A stretch of DNA of 64,000 nt. Origin: Spinellus fusiger (Eukaryota > Mucoromycota > Mucoromycetes > Mucorales > Phycomycetaceae). The stretch lies in assembly GCA_025094145.1 (NCBI GenBank), contig JALLLS010000045.1, forward strand, positions 62,001 to 126,000, in the 5' to 3' direction. The position numbers were made by a program, and so were the translations under genes. The notes below the pieces were generated by a model. It made no database searches. It worked only from the letters and a program-made list of their open reading frames with translations, and had not been told where the DNA came from. Of this stretch, positions 22,978 to 36,051 are shown piece by piece. The number at the start of each line of letters is the position of its first letter. The stretch's first letter is position 1.

Positions 22978-23904
22978 TAATTATATGGCTCTTTGGAAGA
23001 CCATGAACACCAGACCACTGTTCATAGTACTTGTAGCTGAGGCACGAAGAAAGAGAAAGAAAAGAAAAAGGATCAATAATCGAGTAGACTGTAGTGTCCA
23101 TTCATCTCCTAGACGCTCACTTGTATGCGTTGCACACCACGTATATATTCTCGAACAAACCAAGAGCCTTTTTATACCACCAACTCAATGCAGGTACTCC
23201 TGAGATAGGAAGTAGGGCCTTGGGGACTCCTCGAAGCAGTAACATCTGTGTGTCATAATGAGTCTAACATGACAGGGAAGAATGAGCAACATGATCTTTC
23301 TTTTTTCTTTTCTTTTTTTTTTGCCCTTAATGAGTGATATGAAGACTGACCTTTATGTCTATTTCTAGCTGACTTTGAGTAGAACAGCTGGAGAGAATAA
23401 GAAGAGACTTGGCCATAAAGTCGTTGTCTGTTAACTACAGCTATTGGTACTAGCAGTAGCTGCTCAATGTTCATTGAAAAGGATAAGGTACACGACTTTA
23501 CACCCAGCTAGATAGGATCATTTGAAGCCCGCATATGTCCCACCTCAAGTGAACACTATAGCAAAGGTAGATATAGGGACTGTATTTCTCTTTATGTAAG
23601 TTGTACACTAATGAATCCAATGTGTTCATGTATCCTATACACTCACTTTAAAGATTCAACTAATCTATGGTTATTATTGTTATTATTGTTATTATCAGTG
23701 TTATTATTATTATTCTAGAAAGTAAAAGTAATAAGAATCTATCAAAAGGGAGAATGTCTTGTATTTCTCTTGTCGTAGCAATGTTACTCAATACAGGTCT
23801 ATATTCATCTGATAAATTGATTTCCTAGTGTTAAAGGTGAAACAGCTGTTGAATGAATGAATAAGGTCTATGCATGCATCAGTGCTTATTATTGGATAAA
23901 TGCC

Positions 23905-23968
23905 CTCAAATACTATACTATACTATACTATACTATACTATACTATACTATACTATACTATACTATAC
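23905..23968 (+). repeat. ACTAT pentanucleotide microsatellite
   Basis: About a dozen tandem ACTAT copies, then several CATTCATA units. The 61-codon frame across it is an artefact. Confidence 0.9.
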
Positions 23969-24658
23969 ATTCATACATTCATACATTCATACATACATGC
24001 AGACCCAAAAAAAGACTTGGGCTGACAAGATAAAATATAGAGCAGTAAGACACAACTAGACCGGGGATGCACTTGGAATGAACACACAGACAGTAGTATT
24101 CTATTGTGTGATCCAATGCATTACAATGTGTTCTCCATAAGCTGTAGTGGCGGTGTTTCTGTGCCAATCTTTGTTGGTACAAGTCTCCAATTCAAAAAGA
24201 CGGTGTCTATTACGAAGTCTGTTGGTTTTCATAATACAGCATAGAACATCTTCTTTTATAATAATAATAAAACTACTAATAAGACACAGGGAGTAGGTGT
24301 AGTTGTGGATAAAAGTACAAATCATAAACATATCATGAAAGAATTGTCCTAATTTACCTGAGCCTTATTATTTCTATTTCTCAATTCTCATGGACAGTTG
24401 GCTGCATAAAATAGAATGTTTTCAGCTTATTTAACTAACAATAATAAAAGAACAGTTGAGGTATAGACGAGTGCTAAAAGAAATCTTCTACTTGCCCGTC
24501 TAAACTTCATATCCTCAGTTCAACTAACTCTTCTCCTCAAGAATAAAATAGCAGTCCATAATGACTCTGATACAATACCAGAAAATGTAGCAGGAACACC
24601 ACAGACACTATTAGGTTAAGCCAATAGGACAGCCACCCAGACTTCCGGGTAAGTCCAC

Positions 24659-24680
24659 CACGTGACACATACTCACGTGA
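24659..24680 (+). promoter_or_regulatory. Two CACGTG E-boxes upstream of the nucleoporin gene
   Basis: CACGTG occurs at 24659-24664 and 24674-24679, the second inside the 8-base palindrome TCACGTGA, 118-140 bases before the chosen ATG. A CCAAT motif lies at 24621-24625. bHLH factors bind CACGTG in fungi; actual use here is inference. Confidence 0.45.
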
Positions 24681-24797
24681 GCAAATAAAATTGAAGAATT
24701 CCTTTCACTACACTATTTTTTTATTCACGCGTCTTCTGTTCCTCTTTCATCTCTCAAACACCTACGAGATTTGTTTGACTTTTGGTATCAAAGCACA

Positions 24798-25567
24798 ATG
24801 AGTCAGTCGGAAGAGATATTTCCTCAATGGGAAGAAGAGGCGTTTATCCTACACAACTACATATGCAAGGCACGCACACCCACTTCTGACATTACACCCA
24901 GCCAACTTCGAATTAATCTTCAGCTTAACAAGAGCAGACTACTCAAACTATTAGACAATGAGCCAAAGAAAGTTGACCACCGTTCAAAACTACAGTCCGG
25001 TAGGCTATAGATTGTTGGGTCCATATCACTGATACTACAATAGGCAAGACTTATATTAATAATCTGGAGCATAAGGTCAATAAGGATTTCATCAAAAATG
25101 CCATTATTATATCAGATCAATTGAATCTAAATGAGTATGAAGCCTCTTCTTTGCTATTCAAAATAATGGCAGCTACACCACACGATACTATTGTAGAAAC
25201 GGCGTTTGTTACCTATCACAACGAAAAGGGCTATTTGTTAGCATGTATAAATGTCATTTTACATTCTGCAAAAGATGCCTCTGTGGATGAAGACATTCGT
25301 ATTGTATTTCAGCAGTTCTCTCAAGAATTAGTGCAGGCTACGGTTTCATTAGGCACTGAAAAGGATAGCCAAAAGAATAGTTTCGTAGCAAAACTACTTT
25401 CCACTTCAAAAAGAATCTCGCGTATGGTGAGTGAGGCATCAAAACCACCTCCATCAGTACAGACATCAATACCCAATCCAACCCAGCTTACAGGGTTTGG
25501 ATCATCAATCACAACAGCAAACCAATTATCCTCCTTAATGCCATTACAACAACAACAACAACAACAA

Positions 25568-25608
<41 letters not shown>

Positions 25609-28600
25609 ACAACAACAACAACAACAGCAGCAGCAGCAACCAATACTATCAGACGATGTGGTCTCCTTGCATATAGACCGTCTTACAGAAGAAAATATTT
25701 ATCTTATGCAAATACTCTACCATTTTGGGTCTCTCTTTTGGATAAAATCAGAAGATTTGGAAGCTATGGTGGAGATGTTGGAACAATCTCACCTACTCAA
25801 TGCAGTATCTCCCTACCTTGTGCTTGCCATTCTGTCCTCTATCTCTCCTATTAAACATATAGACAATGAAAGTGGATACCACAACGCCGACACTATTAAA
25901 AAACTCACCACCAAGATCAACAGTGCATCATGGAAAGTAGATATTCTTAAACATACAGTACTCTTACGATGGTCCTTGTTCTTGACACACGTAGCCAAAT
26001 ACCAACCCGCCTTGGCCACTTCAGCAAACTCAACACACGAGCAAAGAGAATTGCTAATGGAGAATGCTATCTCAGAAAATGTGTTTGAATTTATGAGCGA
26101 CTATTTATTGCACTTTCAACAAAAGTCGTTGGATGGCAATTCAGAACGCAAAACCATCATGAGTCTAGGTTTGAAGGGAGGTAGTTTGGTAGTCAACGGC
26201 TTAAGGATCGATCCTAGCGATTATACTAGACTTAGTGCAGACTTTTGGGTAGAGTTTCAGCCATTCGTAGTCTATGAACTTGAAAAACTCGTCATGGATA
26301 TTGTGGATTGGGCACCAGGCATACTTCAGAAGCTTCGACTAAAGGAAGAAAGCAGTGGTTCTACATGCAAAGAACTTGTTGCATTCTTTGATCTATTATC
26401 CAGCATTTATCGCAACCGCCTTGATGCTGGTCTACGCTTCTGGTCTCATGAACCTTCAGGCCTTTATACATTCTTAAACTGGGCTATTGAGGTGCGTAAT
26501 TCACGCACTGTACGAGCAGTGTGTGTCTTTCTAGGTGCCATTGCATCTGGAGAAACCTGTGCCAAGAATACTTTCGATTTTCTTCAGCAAGGCACTAATA
26601 GATCACGCTTGTCATCCAGTAGTTTGTTCTCATGGGGAAAGTTTTTTGCAGCCTTCCATTTCTATATACCTCTTTTACGCAAAAAAACCAATGCTATACA
26701 GCATTTCCCTCTGGAAGAAGAAGAGTTACTGACAGAGTTTCTTTATCTTTTGAAACAAGTAGTTCAGTATTCCCGATCTTCAAGATCTATTTTATGGGAA
26801 GATTCATTGATGCAAGTCCAAGATTCACTCATTGACATGCTCAACTGTCCTACTTCAATTTCTTTACGTTCAGCCGTTTACGATGTTCTTACAGCCTTTT
26901 GCTCGGCCTGGGGCGGTGGCAGTGAAAATACAGGAAAATCAATCGCAGTTGAAGTATGGAGCATTATTGAAAACAGCAATTTTTCTGTGGATTCAGTGAA
27001 GCCTGTTGCAACAGACACTGTTACTTCCTATGGTGCTCATGTGAATATTCTTCATGTTCAAAAAACCCCCCGGGCTCGTTATTTACGCCAGGCCCCCGAG
27101 TATTTTAGCAAAGTGTTTGAAATGGAAGAAAAAGCCCCAACCTGTATAGAAACTCTATCCATCTTACGACTTTTAGGGTCTATGATTCATACACAAACAA
27201 AGAGAGAGGCGCTTGTCAATGGATTCGTACCCATGATATCCAGTGTACCATCAGAGCTTGGCCGAGGTGTTCGAACACCAGGTGCTGGTCCTTATATTTC
27301 GTTGGTGATTGACAGTGTGTTCTTGAGCCTTACTAAACGCACCCAGCTCAAGACAGATTATCAACAGGCCGTCATGGAAGCCTGTCTTGAGATCTTTGAG
27401 CATAGTGTCCTATCCTTTGATATCCAACCTTTACTTAGCCTACCCACCCAAGATCAATGCACCTCTACCTCAGAATCAAAGAGCTATGTTGAGATTATTA
27501 AAGAGGTCATCCAGACCCATGATATTGAATTCCTAAAGAAAGCAATACTGATTTACATGGCACATCCTGGCTATGAAGTCATTCTCCGTATTCTTACAAG
27601 TGCAGAGCTTAATGAGGCACTTTTCAAGATTGTGCAAGACTCGACTAGTAAGAGTAAGCCTCATCAGGACATGCGGTGTGCTATCCGATGTCTAAGAATC
27701 TTAAACCGTGTCATGGAAGTTCAAAATGCATTTGATAGCTTGCTGGTGCCCTACATTCATGCTCTTTCAATTCAAATGCCAAATGGAAATTACAAGATTT
27801 CAGATTCTATCTTTATGCCTCTGCCCTCTCTCACATCACTGGGTAAACTTATGCTTTATCGACATGATATTATTACAAAAATTGCAGCACTTTCCAGCTA
27901 TGAGGATGATGATGAGGTCTGTTTTTTGAGTATACGTATCCTGCATTCCCTCTCACAGGAACCCTCCTACAATAATCTAAATACACATTGTAAAAGCTAT
28001 ACCAGTCTGAACAAAGAGATGGGTGGTATTGGCAGTCAGTTGGCACATATACTGAAAAAAGGTGGAAACGTATCTGGTACTCTCTCTGGCTTTTGTGAAC
28101 AGCTCAAGATGGGCCAATATGAAAGAATCTCTGCAGAAGAATATGAATATGATATCAACAATATTCCATTTTGGCAAGCCACTAAAACACTTGAAAATGC
28201 TTATCGCTTCAAGGACGACCATTCTATTGATGCATACACCTCAGTACGAATGGCTATCATGGACATGCTTGTGGACAGTACAGCTAATAATAAGCCTTCA
28301 CCTTCTATTGCTGATTTCTTACTTGGCTATGATGTATTTGAATCAAACAAGAACACTACAGATAAAGTAGAAGCCCAGGAAAGTGAAAGATTGGCATGCT
28401 TCCATGCTATCATTGATATGCTTCAGCAGTCCATTCCAGATTCTGACCCAACAGAAGATAGATCCAACATGGTTCACTTTATGATTGCCAATCCATTACT
28501 TGCTGAGAAATGTTATCGCTTGGTCTACCAATTTAGTGCTAAAAAGAACGCAAATATTGTTTTATGCTACTTGAGAAATAGAAACGACTTTGTTTATCAG

Positions 28601-29506
28601 CAATTAAAGGCTTTACCAACACGTATCGAGTTACACACCACAACAGCACCCACTTTCCCTGGTATTGTTGTAGGTTCAGATGGAAGCAGGATGCTATATG
28701 ACTTTTTCGCCTTCCGTTCTCAACTACATGCCCGTGCATGGTTACTAAAACTCGTTGCTCTGGATATTCATATGACCATGGGCGCTAAACAAAAGTCGAG
28801 TGCTCTTCATCTTTTAGAGCTACTGTTTGAGCAGGAGAAGGATGTGAGTGATTTCAGACATCGGGCTACACACTCTATATCATTCCACACAGCCCGTCTT
28901 CAGCAATCACTCCCAAGACTTATTGAGATGTTCAATTCCTTTGACTTTGAATGGATCGATGCTCTGACAAATGAATACACACCTGTCTATTTAACTGAGT
29001 TTGATGCAAAAGACTTTGAGGTAGTGACCGAGCATGGTTATACGATTTACAACATCAAAGCAGCCTACCGTTCTATACGCTCTTTACTTCAAAAAAACAT
29101 GTCATCTCATCAATTTATAGAGTCGGTTGAAGAAGAAACTGTGAGATGTCTTGCGAATCTTATGGCAAAAAATCACCAAAATGAACTTGCTTATGCAAAG
29201 GCTCACCTCCTACATGCCTGGGGACAAGTCATTCAGATTGTCTTATTGGAGTGTTTCGACCTATTTCCCATTGCTACTCGTAAAAACATCACCTACATGT
29301 TGCTAAATACTGTACTGGAGACAATACGGAAACCTAAAGATCTCAAGCCAAAGAGTTTAAAAGATCTGTGCGAAATAGTACTTACTCTCTTGGACCGGTT
29401 TACAAAGGATAGCAAGGAGTCTGAAAAAGAGTCTACATCCATCTCCTATATTTCTAAAGCTAAGGTCCGTAGTATTTATACTGAGATGTTAAGCATCGCC
29501 TTGTAA
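24798..29506 (+). CDS. NUP192: Large nucleoporin of the Nup192/Nup205 family
   Basis: Inner-ring scaffold protein of the nuclear pore. Two exons (24798-24999, 25044-29506) joined in phase give 1554 aa, somewhat shorter than the usual 1700-2000. The N-terminus resembles the family: EEEAFILHNYICKA, then NKDFIKNAIIISDQLNLNEYEA (the VNEDF-type helix pair), followed by long alpha-solenoid sequence with no other domain. A pure Gln run of 31 residues (236-266, bases 25547-25639, mixed CAA/CAG) interrupts the N-terminal part, which is unusual for this protein. The start ATG at 24798 was preferred to an upstream in-frame TTG. Identification is by overall pattern, not a single diagnostic motif; Nup188 is a less likely alternative. 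Confidence 0.8.
25547..25639 (+). repeat. CAA/CAG poly-Gln coding repeat
   Basis: 31 consecutive Gln codons, with runs of CAA, alternating CAACAG, then CAG. The mixed codons suggest an older tract that is partly stabilised. Confidence 0.95.
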
Positions 29507-30055
29507 AGTATTTTCTCTCTCTTTTATTTTTATTTTTTTATTTTTCAACTCCAAAACTCTTTCCAACTTTCATACCTCGCTTCCATAGGGCTATAACTTC
29601 ATGAATATGAATGCTATAGACTTGTCAAATTTAAATAAATAAAGAAAATAGTGTTTATAATACGATGGAGATAGTTTTATTATTATTGTCAAAGCACATA
29701 GTATTTAGTAGGGCCACTTTTGGCATGGATGAAGGTCTGAGAATGAGACTATGTGTGTATGTCTTTGAGATTGTCTTTTCCACCAATGCAGTGATAGTTC
29801 TCTGCTCTTGTTTTGTTTGTAGGCTATTTCTTTTTCATTTTATGTAAAAATATTTTTTATTATTTATCTCTAGAACTGTTCAATGGGAATTTTGATTTTT
29901 TTTTAAAAAGATGAATGGATAGAAAGGCATACTATTATCAATTGTACACTCCATACACTGTTCTGCATCTTTAATACTATTGCTATAAGAATTACCTTTA
30001 TATATTCCTTTTATTATTATTAAAAAAAAGGTAAATCCATATTGATTTAGGCTAA
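29507..30055. terminator. Convergent 3' intergenic region
   Basis: Separates the convergent nucleoporin and acyl-CoA synthetase genes. AATAAATAAA at about 29633-29642 lies 130 bases past the nucleoporin stop and could serve polyadenylation. On the minus side T/A-rich runs near 30010-30030 may do the same. No gene seen. Confidence 0.4.
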
Positions 30056-31289
30056 TTATAGCTTAGCTTTTGGATTAGGCAAATAACCAGCTAAACAAAG
30101 GGAATTCTCTACTTCAACAAGCGTGGCCTCATCTTCAATGGTTGCGGGTATATTTGTTATTTTTCCTTCAAGCATAGATCGTATGGAACGGCGTAATATC
30201 TTTCCACTTCTAGTTTTAGGTAATCTGCTCACTAAAACCGAGTCCTTGAAACAAGCAATAGCCCCAAGATCATGTCGAATGTTAAGAACAAGTTGTTGGG
30301 TAATAGCCTCAAATTCATTTTCATTTCCGTGTTTGAGGACAAGAATAGCGATTGGAACATGTCCTTTGAGTTTGTCTGGCATGGGCACAACACAGCACTC
30401 CACTACTTTTGGATGAGAAGCAATAATTTCCTCAATAGTGCCTGTAGAGAGACGGTGGCCTAAAGAATAAAGAAAACAAATGAATGATGTGTAGGTTATG
30501 CATGCATGTATTTACCTGCTACATTGATAATATCATCCGTTCTTGACATAACATGGACATACCCGTCTTCATCAATCATGCCTGCATCTCCAGTATCATA
30601 ATAACCAGGATATTTGGTAAAGTAACTTTCTTTATAGCCCTTATCATTCTCCCATAAGGTAGTAAAAGAAGTGGGTGGCAATGGAAGTTTGATGACAATA
30701 TTACCAAACTGGTTGGGATGGATAGATTCTTTGTTGGATCCCTCCATTAAAATGCACATTTTTGTGTCTGCTACGGCCTTTCCCGCTGATCCATAACGGA
30801 TAGGCAAATGGGGTAATAGGCCTTCACACAAGGCTGTCACTGGGGATCCTACTGAATAAAGAGTAAGTACCCTGCCCATAATAATGATATTAATAATGAT
30901 AAAAAGGTACTTGCATTCAGTACTCCAATAGTTATCAATCACTCTACAGTCTTTGTTGACGACTGATTGACACCATTGCAGTGTTTCTGTATCACTACGT
31001 TCGCCCGCCAAGAACAAGGACTTTAGACTTCCAAGATCATACTTTTTAGCATATTCACCATGCATGTCCTCACGGCGGATGGCACGTGCAGCTGTAGGAG
31101 CAAAAAACATTGTCTTTACTTTGTATTCGGATACAATGCGCCAAAATGCACCAGCGTCTGGTGTCTGAATAGGCTTTCCTTCGTATAAGACAGCAGTAGC
31201 ACCTACGAGCAATGGGCCATAAATAGTACAGCTATACAATGTCAGTTCTACTTTCTATTTCTTCTTACAAAGCAACCTCCTCCTGTCTA

Positions 31290-31338
<49 letters not shown>

Positions 31339-32488
31339 GTCTATCTATCTATTTATCCATTACCTGTGACTGACAGCCCATCTAGGTCAATGCATTAGAC
31401 CGAGACAATGACAAAAGAACTTACCCAATATCACTGGCAGCAAACATGGTCTCTCTCTTTCCAATGGCAAAAATGTTCTTCATTGCCCATACTAAACCTA
31501 CAGCATGCCCTCCATTGGAGCGTACCACTCCCTTACCCATAAGCCACGGACACACACAAGAAACCCAAACCTACCTTGGGCTGTCCTGTAGTACCACTTG
31601 TGTACAATATGTAAAGAGGATCTTCACTTTTGACAGGTACACACTCCAGTACATGTTGTTTCTCTGCTCTTACACTTGCCATGCTATGTTCATAGCCATG
31701 ATCCTTAGGCCCCATCGCAGCAAGTACTTGACCCACTCGCTGCAGTACAATGGTTGCAGAGACTGAGTGATGTGACATGGCCAAGGCCTTTTCCAACAGA
31801 GCTATGGTATGGAACAAGAAGAATAAGTATAAAGAAATAAAAGCGTATGTTTTTTTTTGTTTTTTTTTCAACTCTATTTACGTTTGTAAGGGATTATTTT
31901 GTTGGGTTCAATACCACAGCTGGCAGTGAGAATGAGTTTTGGTTTACAGGCATCGATGCGTTTGGAGAGTTCTTTAGGTGCAAATCCACCTAAGGGTTCT
32001 AGAGTGTTAATTTCATTTCCTTTCTATTGTCTTTTATGAAAAGAGGAGGATGCCTTTCTCTCTCTCTTACCAAAGACTACAGAATGGATAACCCCCAGTC
32101 GAGCACAGGCAAGAATAGCAAACACTGCCTCTGGTACCATGGGCATATATAGTAGTACTACATCTCCCTTTACAAGACCATGGCGTTGGTATACTCCTGC
32201 CAAACATGCCACATGTTCATGCAGTTGTTGGTAGGTATAGTGGCGTTTGGAGGAGGTAACAGGTGAGTCCCATACCAAGGCTACACTTTCAGGGTCCGAG
32301 AGAAAGTGGCGGTCTACTGCATTATAGCAAGTATTGAGCTGGCCGTTGGGGAACCACGTGTAGGGGTGGACATTGTTTGTTTTCTCGATCACCGAGGAAG
32401 GAGGAATATACCAACTGATTTCTTGGGACGTGTTTTGCCACATTTTGATATCGACGTTGATAGCAGAAGAATCCATAGGCGAAGTCAT
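30056..32488 (-). CDS. Short-chain acyl-CoA synthetase (ACSS3 / propionyl- or acetyl-CoA ligase type)
   Basis: ATP-dependent ligase converting a short-chain acid to acyl-CoA via acyl-AMP. Minus-strand exons 32488-32071, 31989-31882, 31801-31575, 31531-31425, 31381-31364, 31231-30915, 30851-30516 and 30459-30056 join in phase to about 644 aa. Landmarks: GQLNTCYNAVDRHF, VVLLYMPMVPEAVFAIL, ILYTSGTTGQPKG (AMP/phosphate loop), IDNYWSTE, YYDTGD, and KTRSGKILRR with the C-terminal catalytic Lys. The LNTCYNAVDRH start and SGTTG-QPKGVVRSNGGHAVG block favour ACSS3/PrpE-type over AMP-forming Acs1. Exon 5 is only 18 nt. The intron 30914-30852 appears to be GC-AG. The start is uncertain: a longer frame to 32620 would include 12 Phe from a TTC/TTT tract that looks like the polypyrimidine end of an intron (CACCAG acceptor near 32526), so a further 5' exon with a targeting peptide is likely. 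Confidence 0.87.
31284..31352 (+). repeat. ATCT tetranucleotide microsatellite in an intron of the acyl-CoA synthetase gene
   Basis: About sixteen ATCT/TATC copies in the intron between the 18-nt microexon and the next exon. Confidence 0.9.
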
Positions 32489-33130
32489 ACCAGTGCCAAT
32501 GTTGGTAGTAGAGTGAGAATAGCCTCTGGTGAAAAAGAAAAAAAAGAAAAAGAAAAAGAAAAAGAAAGAGCAGTGGAGTGGAGTGCAGTCTACACTGAAC
32601 ATTTTTATTGCCCTCATCATATATTATCAGCTGTAGTATGGATTCATGCAGGTCGGTTCTCTTATTAACTCTGTGATACGATCAGAACCATTTTCAAGTC
32701 TCACTCTCTGTGGCTATAAAGGACAGTCCACTGTACACGCTGCACACTCGATGCGCTGTAAACTACCTTCCACTGGTACCTACCCAAGACAGTGTTGGAT
32801 AAGCTGATCACTGTCCACCATGGCCCGGATGGGACTGATATGGGCTATGAAGAATAAGAAAGATAGATAGATGTCGTTTTTCTCTCTTTGTGAGTTTGTC
32901 TTTGAATTTACTCAACATGCAGTTTGACTTCCCCATCTCAGAAACATGTCTGTGCCTCTCAAGATAGTGAGTCACCGAAATAAAAGTGACCCTCAACAAA
33001 TAACTGTGATTTTTCAGATACAGATATCTCTTTTACATGTACTTTATCTTGATAGTATTATCACTTTATGAATTCATTAAAGACATAGAGCTTTTAATAG
33101 ATAAAGATAGTAGTGTTGATAATAAATAAT
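32489..33130. other. 5' flank of the acyl-CoA synthetase gene
   Basis: Includes the purine-rich GAAAAAG tract (a pyrimidine tract on the gene strand) and the probable first exon around 32580-32620. Beyond that no gene recognised. Confidence 0.4.
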
Positions 33131-33720
33131 AGTGGTTTTTATTAGTAGGTTGCTTAGTAACCACTACTATTCTTTGGTATCAATACCAGGCTGTCATTGA
33201 TGCCCCCCATGCTGGCAATAAGGGTGTCTATTGCCTTTGATATTTTACCTTGTTTCAACATTAGAGTCGCCACCAACTTCTGTTTGTTAGTATGTGCCCT
33301 TTTGTCCTTCCTACATAACCTTATTGGAGTGAGCCCATGGATGCTCGATTGGATTGAGGTCAGTATTGCAAAAGTCAGCAAAGAGTCATTACTATACCAT
33401 CTACTGCCTTTCACTCTCAAGTTGTTTTACTTGTATGGGATCCCTCACAACTATTCTTCCCAACCATTTGAGAGCCCTGTAGTCCAAATTTCTTTTAAGG
33501 CTACTCTTGGGAAAAGGCACTACCAAGCCTGTTTCCTTGTAGTGCTTTACGATGTCCCATACAGTGGAAGAAGGCAGGTTAACCATGCGAAATGCCTCGG
33601 GCATGTTTGTGTTCATGTTCAGCACCTCATGCAAGATGGCTGTATAAGCCTCAAAGCTGGTCTATTTCCTATATCTATTGGGGGTCTTGGTGAAGATATT
33701 CATTGTGTTGGATGAGCTAG
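33131..33720 (-). pseudogene. Internally deleted Tc1/mariner transposase
   Basis: Two frames on the minus strand give the two ends of a Tc1-like transposase. From about 33720, after MNIFTKTPNR, come MHEVLNMNTNMPEAFRMVNL and PSSTVWDIVKHYKETGLVV (helix-turn-helix DNA-binding part), then KSSLKRNLDYRALKWLGRIV. From 33420 come SSIHGLTPIRLCRKDKRAHT and the C-terminal KISKAIDTLIASMGGINDSL. The catalytic DDE core between them is missing, so this is a deletion derivative. TAGTGGTT and AACCACTA pair as a small inverted repeat at 33130-33170. Confidence 0.7.
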
Positions 33721-35227
33721 ACATTATATAAGAAAAGAAGTGTTATGACATGAGAGAAATAGTATATGTTATCTTGTATAAAAATAGCTCGGGATTTGAA
33801 TATTTCAGGTTACCTGTTGAGGGTCACTTTGCATTGCAGTTCACTCACTAATCGAGTTCAACAACTGAATGAGGCTGGCTCTGTTGAATGGCTGATGATA
33901 AATATATTCCACCCTCTATTGATGATGTATGCCTAGGATTTATGTTCCCTTCTCCCTAAAGAATGGCATCGAGTGGTTGGAGTTACCATGATAGATTCTC
34001 ACTAGAGGAGATTTCTAGCCTTCCAGAATCCACATTATCTCTTCTATAGTTACTGAAAGAGAGAAAAGAACCCGTTAGCTACTCTTGTTGGCATTCTCCA
34101 GAGATCTAGAGAGAGTCTCTCTAGGGTGGAGACAGAGTATATCAAATGATATTAAAATCTCTTTAGTGTTGGGTTTATTATTAGAGCAGTGTGAATAGGA
34201 ACCATCCATTCCAATGTCTATTTATTACTATCAATATTACGATCAATACTGTTATTGTTTATTCATGTAGTTGGCTTGTGTCTTTTGTTGACTGTGTGGC
34301 TGTATCTAGTCAATACATTCTACTTCTCATAAGAGCAGACACAAGGGTAATATCAAGTGATTTCTTTAGTGTAGTTACTTATGTATGATGTGTTATTATT
34401 ATCAGAAGGAATACACATTAGGAATGGCTTTTTATTATAAAGGAGAATGGAGCTCAGCGCCCACTACGCCATTCTGTGCACATCAATAACTATGAATACA
34501 AAAGGAGATTACGTCTTACCATCAATAGCAACATCGCCTCACATTATTAAGGAGAAACTCTTATTTGTGTAGTACAATGGCACATGGATGATTTAGCCTT
34601 TGTAGAAAGACACTACACTACTACAAATAAATTATAGATAAATTATAGATAAACTGCAGATAAACTACAAATAGACTGCAGATAAACTACAGATAAACTA
34701 CAGACTGCAGATGGCTCTCTTCTCTTTTGTTCTATAGTAACTTCTGTAAAGAGTCTACCCAAAGAAAAGACTAGAAATAGACATTTCTACTTTTACAGTC
34801 AACACAACCAACAAAACACTAAAGGCATTAAAATTGCTGTAGTGTGCATACAAAAAGACATCAATGCATCATCAAGTCCAACCAAGAAAAGATAGAAAAG
34901 ATAAATAAAACAAGTCACAGTGTCATGGATCTACCAACACTCTCTTCAACTCGATGCACCGGGCTTTCAATGGATGGCTGTGGGGTATTGTCTGCTCCCT
35001 TTTCTTTTGTTGAGTTTATTGTGTCTCTAGGAAGAAGAGTGTTTGTAGATAAAAGAGTAGAGTCAACAAGCAAGGAATAATTGAATGAGATGCTCAAAGC
35101 ACCCACAGAAAGAGCAGTCTTATCAAGTTACACTCTTAGGACAGTAGAACATTGTAACTTGATAGGACCTACAGTTATCATTTGTAAGAAATACACTATT
35201 GTAAAAAAAAAAAGAATCATGACAGCC
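33721..35227. other. Gene-poor stretch with short tandem repeats
   Basis: No gene recognised. At 34627-34712 units such as AAATTATAGATA, AAACTGCAGATA and AAACTACAGATA repeat in tandem. The frame at 34844-35080 has no recognisable features. Confidence 0.45.
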
Positions 35228-36051
35228 TACATACCCAAAGATTTTCTGGCCTTTAAGCGATGATATCTCTTTTTTACATCAATAAAAAACCTCACCTTAT
35301 ATATATTTGTGTTTAAAATCAAAGGTTTGCAAGTATCTAAATTATTATTTCTTTTTGTAGTATACCTCACTATCGAACTGTATTATCAATAGAATATAGT
35401 GTTGATGAATAGCATTGTTTATTATAATACTATAGCTAATACTATATTACGTACTATAGCGACTGCCCAAGCACATTACCTCAATAGAAATAGAATCTAT
35501 ACACTAAAGGCCTTGTGATTTATCCTTGGAAGATAGATAACTATGCTCAGGGGTATGCCCTAGACACCATTGACCTTGTAAAAAACCATCTAAGACTGAC
35601 TTGAAAGGAGTCTTTATTTATTAACAATGCAATGAGTGTCTTGTGGATTACAATGATATCAACCCCAGATAAAGACACTGATTACCTTTTTATCACTAGA
35701 ATAGTCCTCGGTAGTGCCTACAACTTCCTCCTTGTGTTTTACTTTGTTAATAATAGTACATTACCTTGCTCAGTTATGCTCATCTTGACAATTAATTAAA
35801 TATAATGTTGTAGGGGCAGTGCAAGAAATAACAAAAGGAGGGGAATATCAAAACAGATAATAATTTCTCTCTATTCTGGTGAGGTATACACTAGCCTCCA
35901 CTCATAAAACCCGCAAGTCAAACAATTCACACTCTATTTGTCTTGGATCTAAAGTCCAGTATTAGAAACAATACCCTGTTATCATTAAGCACCACTGTTA
36001 ATACCAGTTACAATAAGATAATTAAGGTAATTATGAATATTGAGTCAATAA

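Larger units (their letters stand above)
22978..24797. other. Divergent intergenic region between glucuronokinase and nucleoporin genes
   Basis: No gene recognised. It contains the upstream regions of both flanking genes. A run of about twelve ACTAT units lies at 23905-23968, followed by CATTCATA repeats; ATTATTGTT repeats lie near 23670-23715. Confidence 0.5.

Noticed and set aside
24771..24797. Upstream TTG start for the nucleoporin (MFDFWYQST)
   Set aside because: An ATG 27 bases downstream gives a normal N-terminus; non-ATG initiation is not needed.
31284..31352. ATCT repeat as a recombination or attachment site
   Set aside because: Ordinary intronic tetranucleotide repeat.
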